A stretch of 39,088 nucleotides of DNA, taken from Neobacillus cucumis. Its GTDB lineage: Bacteria > Bacillota > Bacilli > Bacillales_B > DSM-18226. Shown here one piece after another: positions 34,892 to 39,088 of this stretch. Under the pieces are notes generated by a model. That model saw only the letters and a program-made list of their open reading frames with translations. It searched no databases and was not told the origin of the DNA. Where the stretch lies: positions 1-39,088 of the forward strand of contig NZ_JAMBOH010000039.1 of NCBI RefSeq assembly GCF_023715505.1, read 5' to 3'. Positions within the stretch are counted from its first letter, which is position 1; the number at the start of each line of letters is the position of its first letter. Made by a program: the position numbers and the translations under genes.

Positions 34892-35566
34892 CTAGTTATA
34901 TTCAGATATTTTCAGGCCATTATTTTTATGCCATTCTGCATATAATACTTCCTTAAAATCACTTATATTTTTATTCGTTAACTGCTCTTTGAGCCATTCT
35001 TCTGTTAATCCCGCTTCTCTAAGATTTCTACTAATCACTTTCCCATCCATAATAAGTGCAAATGGTAAACTCACTTGTTTTTTAGGAATATTTAGGTCCT
35101 TCTTTGTAGGCGCCCCATAATCATGTTTCGGGGAAACGCTGATTTGTCCGTCCCGTTCTAAAATCACATATTCGGCCTCATAAATAGAAAAATAACCCTG
35201 CTTTCTCATTTGCTGTTGTAGTTGATTTAAATCAATATGGTTCTTCTTTAGGCTTTTAAAAAGGATTTGTCCATTTTTAATTAATAATGCAGGTTCGCCT
35301 TCAAACCAGATTCTAAATACTATAAACTTTTGGGTTAATTTTTCAACACAATATATCAGCATACCCCAAAACACAATAGTAAAAATAATTTCTGTTATAT
35401 CAACCTTATCATCAAATACAGCATCACCTACAAAATTCCCCATGACCAATCCGGTGATGAAATCAAAAGGAGTAATCTGTGAAAATTGAATTTTCCCCAA
35501 AAATTTTAGTACAAGAAGGATGGTAAAAAAACCAACAGTTAATTCCAAAGCAATATCTAAGTACAT
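34892..35566 (-). CDS. DUF421/YetF-family membrane protein (second)
   Basis: 224-residue DUF421 protein with three N-terminal spans (about 8-25 ELTVGFFTILLVLKFLG, 34-50 FDFITGLVMGNFVGDAV, 58-75 TEIIFTIVFWGMLIYCV) and a cytoplasmic part with PALLIKNGQILFKSLKKNHID (about 92-112), YEAEYVILERDGQISVSPK (about 129-147) and a C-terminal PFALIMDGKVISRNL segment, typical of the longer two-lobed members. Residue identity to the copy at 26477 is low, so they are separate paralogues and not a recent duplication. TAGGAGAG lies nine bases before the ATG. It stands alone on its strand; the 250 bases upstream lead to a divergent small gene. Function unknown. Confidence 0.87.
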   Translation of the reverse strand: MYLDIALELTVGFFTILLVLKFLGKIQFSQITPFDFITGLVMGNFVGDAVFDDKVDITEIIFTIVFWGMLIYCVEKLTQKFIVFRIWFEGEPALLIKNGQILFKSLKKNHIDLNQLQQQMRKQGYFSIYEAEYVILERDGQISVSPKHDYGAPTKKDLNIPKKQVSLPFALIMDGKVISRNLREAGLTEEWLKEQLTNKNISDFKEVLYAEWHKNNGLKISEYN

Positions 35567-35748
35567 ACAATTTTCTCTCCTATAAAAGGCCGTATATTAT
35601 TTGTTCCATCTTTATTGTTACCAATTTTAAGATTTTAATATGTGCTGACTTTCTCTATCTTTTATAGGATTTTTCTAAAAATACTAAAACAGTATCAACT
35701 CTCTCATTTATCTGTATTATTTTGCTATTCCGTCTATTACGCAACCGC

Positions 35749-35777
35749 TTACAGGTGAATAGAATCACCTGTATAAT
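35749..35777 (+). promoter_or_regulatory. Promoter with a perfect palindrome over -35 and spacer
   Basis: TTACAG (35749-35754), 17 bases and TATAAT (35772-35777). ACAGGTGA (35751-35758) and TCACCTGT (35765-35772) form a perfect dyad covering the -35 and spacer, so a dimeric repressor could block the promoter of the 48-residue gene. Confidence 0.6.
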
Positions 35778-35819
35778 AAAGATATAAGAAATTCAATCAC
35801 CCAAAATGGGAGGAAAATC

Positions 35820-35966
35820 ATGATGATTAATGATTTTTGGTTTGAACTAAAGAACTGGTTTTTTAGAGAGCCGATTGATGAAGTAGAAGAATTTGAGCGC
35901 CTCGAATCACAGCATACCAGAGTTCACCATGATCAAAATATTCACGAGATCATCCGTATCCATTAA
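35820..35966 (+). CDS. Small acidic and histidine-containing protein, 48 residues
   Basis: A short gene beginning MMINDFWFELKNWFFREPID and ending EIIRIH. GGGAGG lies seven bases before the first ATG, a promoter is placed 43 bases upstream, and a terminator follows 18 bases after the stop, so it is a complete small transcription unit. An amphipathic aromatic N-terminus (FWFELKNWFF) is followed by an acidic helix (EVEEFERLES) and several histidines (QHTRVHHDQNIHEIIRIH). There is no membrane span. The family is not recognised. Tight promoter-operator structure suggests regulated expression. Confidence 0.7.
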   Translation: MMINDFWFELKNWFFREPIDEVEEFERLESQHTRVHHDQNIHEIIRIH

Positions 35967-35984
35967 ACTATTTACTATTCAAGT

Positions 35985-36018
35985 AAGCCTTCTAATTGAG
36001 GAGGGCTTCTTTTTTCTT
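35985..36018 (+). terminator. Terminator of the 48-residue gene
   Basis: AAGCCTTC (35985-35992) pairs with GAGGGCTT (36001-36008) with one wobble, followed by CTTTTTTC. Confidence 0.82.
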
Positions 36019-36053
36019 TTATGAGCTTAGTTGGAAGAATATTTTATGATTAT

Positions 36054-36090
36054 TAAAAGACTCAGTTCGAATGAACCTGAGCCTTTTAAT
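36054..36090. terminator. Terminator of the DUF1292 gene
   Basis: AAAAG-CTCAG-TTC and GAA-CTGAG-CTTTT arms around GAAT (36055-36088) with two unpaired bases. It lies 18 bases past the stop codon of the minus-strand DUF1292 gene. Confidence 0.8.
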
Positions 36091-36107
36091 TATGATTTAC
36101 CTCTTTG

Positions 36108-36359
36108 CTACTCGGCCGGTGCCTCTTCCACTGCTATTTGATAGGCATCCAATATTGCTTGACTTTCTATTGGATTGTTAATGCCCACTAAGTATTGATT
36201 TCCTTCTTCTCCTTCAATCTTCATGACAATTGTTTCATCGTCCGCTGCTAACAGTGCATAGGATTCTTCACCCATATCAAACAACGCTTCAACTGCAAAC
36301 CGTTTTTGAATGCCCTCATTATCTTCAATTGTTATATAATCTCGTGGCTCATTACCCAT
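36108..36359 (-). CDS. DUF1292 protein
   Basis: 83-residue acidic DUF1292-family protein: ITIEDNEGIQKRFAVEALFDM (about 9-29), ESYALLAADDETIVMKIEGEEGNQYLVGINNPIE (about 32-65). The family (YrzB and relatives) is widespread in Bacillota, with one structural domain and no known function. AGGGGTG lies six bases before the ATG. It is a single-gene unit downstream of the leftward yhcX-like gene's terminator-free side, with its own terminator. The acidic tail VEEAPAE is variable among relatives. Confidence 0.88.
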   Translation of the reverse strand: MGNEPRDYITIEDNEGIQKRFAVEALFDMGEESYALLAADDETIVMKIEGEEGNQYLVGINNPIESQAILDAYQIAVEEAPAE

Positions 36360-36419
36360 TCATGTCACCCCTTCATTATACTTTTCCCTTTACCAAGAAA
36401 CGTTATTAGGGATTATTTT

Positions 36420-36450
36420 AAAAAGCGGACAGTCATTGATACTGCCCGCC
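36420..36450 (-). terminator. Terminator of the acetyltransferase-nitrilase gene
   Basis: GCGG-CAGT (36425-36433) pairs with ACTG-CCGC (36441-36449) with one mismatch, then a T-run on the minus strand, six bases past the stop codon. Confidence 0.85.
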
Positions 36451-36455
36451 TTCTC

Positions 36456-38006
36456 TTATGATTCGTTCATTAAATTTTTCCATTCAATTCGATACAAATC
36501 CCGCCGGCGATCCTGTAATTGCCGGACCGAACCAGTTTTTTGCGAGCGTCTCAGCTTTTCGATATCCACGTCACCCACAACCACTGTATCAATATTGGCA
36601 TCACATTCCCCAACAATCCCATCTCGGGCAAATTCAAAATCCGAAGGGCTGAAAATTCCGGATTGGGCGTATTGAATATCCATGTTTTTCACATGTGTTA
36701 AGTTGCCCACCGTTCCGGCAATACAGGTATAAATTTGATTTTCAATTGCTCGTGCCTGTGCACAATACCGAACTCGTAAATAGCCTTGGCGGTCTTCCGT
36801 ACAAAATGGAACGAAGATGATATTTGCCCCCATATCAACCGCCATCCGGCCAAGTTCTGGGAATTCAATATCATAGCAAATGAGGATCGCAATTTTTCCA
36901 CAATCCGTCTCAAATACATTAAAATCGTTCCCTTCAGAAATGCCCCACCATTTTCGCTCATTCGGTGTGATATGCAGCTTTGACTGCCTCTCAATCGTCC
37001 CATCCCGCCGGAAAAGATAGGCAACATTAAATACCTCATCATTCTCGACCACAAAATGGGAACCCCCGATAATATTAACATTGTATCGAACTGCGAGTTC
37101 TGTAAACAGCTCGATATATTGATCAGTATAGGTTGCTAAGAGCCTTACTGCCTGGTCTGGCCTTTTTTCTTCTAAAAAGGACATCAATTGGGTAGTAAAG
37201 ATTTCAGGGAATACGGCAAAATCAGAACCGAAATCAGCCGCAACACTGACATAATATTCAACCTGACGCGTAAACTCGTCTAAGCAGTCAATTTTTTTCA
37301 TCATATATTGAATCGCACATATTCGGACAGGGTCTGATGCCCGGTAGACGCGCCGGGACTTAGGATGGTAATCAATATTGTTCCATTCCATCAAGGTGGC
37401 AAACGCTCCCGATGCCTTGTCATCCGGCAGGTAGCGGGTATTAATCCGTTTAATCCTAAATCCCTGAAGTAGCTGGAAGGATAACACCGGGTCATAGATG
37501 CTGTGTTTTTCAACTGCATCAACGTATTCACGGGCGGTCATTTTATCTTTATATAAATGATAGTTGGGAATTCGGCCGCCTATAATAATGCTTTGTAGGT
37601 TTAACTGGCGGGCAAGTTCCTTTCGTGCTTCATAAAGCCGGTGCCCCAGTTTCATCCGACGGTACTCAGGATCGACCATTACTTCGATTCCATAAAGGTT
37701 AAATCCATCAGGATCATGATTGGTGATATACCCGTTGTCTGTAATGGTGTTCCAAGTATGCTGGTCTTTGTATTCATCAAAATTGATGATTAGACTTGAA
37801 CAAGAGCCGACAATTTTGTCTTCATATTCCACACAGAATTGCCCTTCAGGGAATATGCGGATATGACTGCGCAGCTGCTCGCGTTTCCAGGGTTCCATAT
37901 TAGGAAAGCAAACCTTGCCCAACTCTATAATCTCATCAATATCTTCCATTCTTATGTTGCGGATAATGATTTTTTTTTCGTATTTCGATACATCCGTTTC
38001 AGTCAC
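36456..38006 (-). CDS. yhcX: GNAT acetyltransferase / carbon-nitrogen hydrolase fusion (YhcX-like)
   Basis: 516-residue two-domain protein, close in length and order to Bacillus subtilis YhcX. The N-terminal GNAT domain (about 12-200) has the acetyl-CoA region GIEVMVDPEYRRMKLGHRLYE (about 106-126). The C-terminal nitrilase-fold domain (about 225-500) has the full triad: E268 (AVFPEIFTT), K343 (SKLHITPNE) and C377 (ILICYDIEFPE). The hydrolase would split a C-N bond in an amide or nitrile, and the acetyltransferase may act on a linked product, but the reaction is unknown. The GTG at 38006 has GAGGGTG seven bases upstream; the longer frame from 38042 begins upstream of this ribosome site. It is a one-gene unit. 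Confidence 0.92.
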   Translation of the reverse strand: MTETDVSKYEKKIIIRNIRMEDIDEIIELGKVCFPNMEPWKREQLRSHIRIFPEGQFCVEYEDKIVGSCSSLIINFDEYKDQHTWNTITDNGYITNHDPDGFNLYGIEVMVDPEYRRMKLGHRLYEARKELARQLNLQSIIIGGRIPNYHLYKDKMTAREYVDAVEKHSIYDPVLSFQLLQGFRIKRINTRYLPDDKASGAFATLMEWNNIDYHPKSRRVYRASDPVRICAIQYMMKKIDCLDEFTRQVEYYVSVAADFGSDFAVFPEIFTTQLMSFLEEKRPDQAVRLLATYTDQYIELFTELAVRYNVNIIGGSHFVVENDEVFNVAYLFRRDGTIERQSKLHITPNERKWWGISEGNDFNVFETDCGKIAILICYDIEFPELGRMAVDMGANIIFVPFCTEDRQGYLRVRYCAQARAIENQIYTCIAGTVGNLTHVKNMDIQYAQSGIFSPSDFEFARDGIVGECDANIDTVVVGDVDIEKLRRSQKTGSVRQLQDRRRDLYRIEWKNLMNES

Positions 38007-38190
38007 ATTCTCACACCCTCTTAATAAGAGTCTTACCCACATTTTCTTAAAATGAAACTATTTTCTATTTATAGTTCCCAATAAAATACTTAATTACATA
38101 TTCTTTGTCATTTTTAACAAAGAAGGATATGTCCTAAAGGGAGGCGAATACACTTTATAAGATATACTGATCATGAAAGGATGAGTGAAG

Positions 38191-38343
38191 ATGACAATTA
38201 TCTTGGGAATATTGGCATTACTAATTACGTTACTGGTCATTGCCACCCTTTTATCGATAGAAGCACAGTTAAAGAAACTAAATATGACAAATAAAAAAAT
38301 TCTTGAAATGCTTACTGATTTAAAGAAAGATGATAGAAAGTGA
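38191..38343 (+). CDS. Small single-span membrane protein, 50 residues
   Basis: A 50-codon gene: MTIILGILALLITLLVIATL forms a membrane helix, followed by a basic amphipathic helix (EAQLKKLNMTNKKILEMLTDLKKDDRK region, residues 24-50) with coiled-coil character. GAAAGGATGAG is before the ATG. The gene ends 39 bases before the acetyltransferase start, so both may share a transcript. The topology is like many small DUF-type membrane proteins of bacilli that bind a larger partner. The 180 bases upstream contain TTCTTTGT/ACAAAGAA (38101-38124), an eight-base inverted repeat, and no clear promoter. Confidence 0.75.
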   Translation: MTIILGILALLITLLVIATLLSIEAQLKKLNMTNKKILEMLTDLKKDDRK

Positions 38344-38382
38344 TTCCTAAACTTCCGAATTCACCAAAAAGGAGACCCAATC

Positions 38383-38916
38383 ATGATTGAACTACAATAT
38401 TTTAAACAATCAGATTTTCAACAACTTATTAGTTGGATTGATTCACCTCAGTTCCTTCTTCAATGGAGCGGTTCTGCATTCGACTATCCCTTGTCGGAAG
38501 AGCAGCTAGAAAAATACATTGAGAATGCCAATAAAGAAGAATCGGATACATTGGTTTATAAAGTAATCGATCAAGAAACTGGGGATGTTATTGGACATAT
38601 CTCACTGGGAAAGATTGATAGAAAGAATAAATCTGCGAGAATTGGTAAAGTGCTTGTTGGTAATCAAGATGTTAGAGGTAAAGGGATCGGTCAGCAAATG
38701 ATAAAGGCAATTCTTAAGATTGCATTTGTTCAACTACATTTACATCGAGTTAGTCTTGGGGTATTTGACTTTAATACTTCTGCGATGGCTTGCTATGAAA
38801 AAGCAGGTTTTGTAAAAGAAGGTTTACATCGCGATTCAAGTAAGAATGGGGACGAATACTGGAGTTTATGGGAAATGAGTATGTTAGAGAATGAGTGGTT
38901 AAACGTAAGAACCTAA
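38383..38916 (+). CDS. GNAT acetyltransferase (RimJ/RimL-like)
   Basis: 177-residue N-acetyltransferase. The acetyl-CoA loop is at VLVGNQDVRGKGIGQQMIKAI (about 90-110, R/Q-x-x-G-x-G), and the C-terminal LHRVSLGVFDFNTSAMACYEKAGFVKEGLHRDSSK (about 124-158) is the standard RimJ/RimL ending. It may acetylate a ribosomal protein, a polyamine or a small amine; the substrate cannot be told. AAAAGGAGA lies seven to nine bases before the ATG. It follows the small membrane gene by 39 bases and ends at a terminator one base before its last codon position. Confidence 0.92.
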   Translation: MIELQYFKQSDFQQLISWIDSPQFLLQWSGSAFDYPLSEEQLEKYIENANKEESDTLVYKVIDQETGDVIGHISLGKIDRKNKSARIGKVLVGNQDVRGKGIGQQMIKAILKIAFVQLHLHRVSLGVFDFNTSAMACYEKAGFVKEGLHRDSSKNGDEYWSLWEMSMLENEWLNVRT

Positions 38917-38948
38917 AAAATGACTTGGTACTCCCAAGCCATTTTTTA
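38915..38948 (+). terminator. Terminator of the acetyltransferase gene
   Basis: AAAAAATG-CTTGG (38915-38928) pairs with CCAAG-CATTTTTT (38934-38947) with one mismatch around TACTC; it is symmetrical enough to work both ways. Confidence 0.88.
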
Positions 38949-39088
38949 ATATGGAATAACTCACTAGTGTTGCGTTAATTAAATTTTAATATTAAAAACA
39001 CTCTAAATATTCACTAATTTTATTTTGTGCAAAGAAAAAGTCCTTTATAATGAATAAGTCAGGTGGTAACCCGTCCAAATCCACTAAA
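38949..39088. other. AT-rich end of the window, no gene seen
   Basis: No open frame with a ribosome site is visible in the last 140 bases. TATAAT occurs near 39053 and may belong to a promoter of a gene beyond the window. Confidence 0.5.

Noticed and set aside
39060..39088. T-box-like sequence at the window end (CAGGTGGTAACCCGTCC)
   Set aside because: It resembles the AGGGTGGNACCGCG antiterminator bulge only partly, the spacing differs and no specifier stem or terminator is visible.

Overview
The window looks like a chromosomal segment of a low-GC Gram-positive member of the Bacillaceae, in the style of Bacillus or Neobacillus. The grounds are strong AGGAGG-type ribosome sites, AT-rich intergenic DNA, sigma-A promoters, U-tailed terminators, catabolite-repression (cre) sites, a LicT/SacY-type antiterminator target, and families typical of this group (DUF1292, DUF1284, DUF421/YetF, a YhcX-like fusion, RMD1/YagE). 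I see no phage, plasmid, IS transposase, tRNA, rRNA or CRISPR array. The genus is a guess from gene content.

Layout. 1-1.5 kb: fabF (lipid synthesis). 1.6-6.9 kb: a gentisate catabolic island. A leftward operon encodes a fumarylpyruvate-hydrolase-like FAH protein, a DinB-fold protein that is the best candidate for the thiol-dependent maleylpyruvate isomerase, and gentisate 1,2-dioxygenase. Rightward genes encode an IclR regulator and an AAHS-type aromatic acid transporter, the latter with a clear promoter and cre site. 7-12.6 kb: an RMD1/YagE protein and a beta-glucoside island (GH1 6-phospho-beta-glucosidase, RpiR regulator, PTS IIBCA) whose PTS leader has a RAT/terminator switch, a cre site and a sigma-A promoter. 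12.8-15.1 kb: a two-gene GMC oxidoreductase unit.

15.2-21.1 kb: a sucrose island. The leftward genes scrR, scrA (PTS IIBC), scrB (sucrose-6-P hydrolase) and scrK (fructokinase), and a rightward stand-alone PTS IIA gene, share the operator core GAACCGGTTC, so one LacI-family regulator probably controls the whole set. The scrABK promoter lies inside the 3' end of scrR. 21.2-24.1 kb: malic enzyme, then a zone of gene debris: a duplicated fructokinase tail, a truncated class III CoA-transferase and a coiled-coil gene tail.

24.3-30.6 kb: many small or poorly characterised genes: DUF1284, an HMA-like fold without its CxxC, two divergent hydrophilic small proteins, a possible 20-residue hydrophobic peptide, a 36-residue zinc ribbon, DUF421, MOSC, a Cas4-like Fe-S PD-(D/E)XK nuclease, an ASCH protein and an aldo/keto reductase. 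30.7-39.1 kb: UspA, a TetR/DHA2 efflux pair with overlapping genes, a membrane-anchored subtilisin-like protease, a second DUF421 protein, a small protein behind a palindromic promoter, DUF1292, the YhcX-like acetyltransferase-nitrilase fusion, a single-span small membrane protein and a RimL-like acetyltransferase.

A dispersed palindrome built on GGGGACGGTTCTC occurs five times between 1.5 and 10.5 kb, always between genes and usually just after a stop codon. The most interesting items are the DinB candidate isomerase, the sucrose regulon architecture, the RAT switch without a local antiterminator gene, the fructokinase remnant, the Cas4-like solitary nuclease and the palindrome family. Nothing here is clearly a wholly new system. 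All functions are read from sequence alone.
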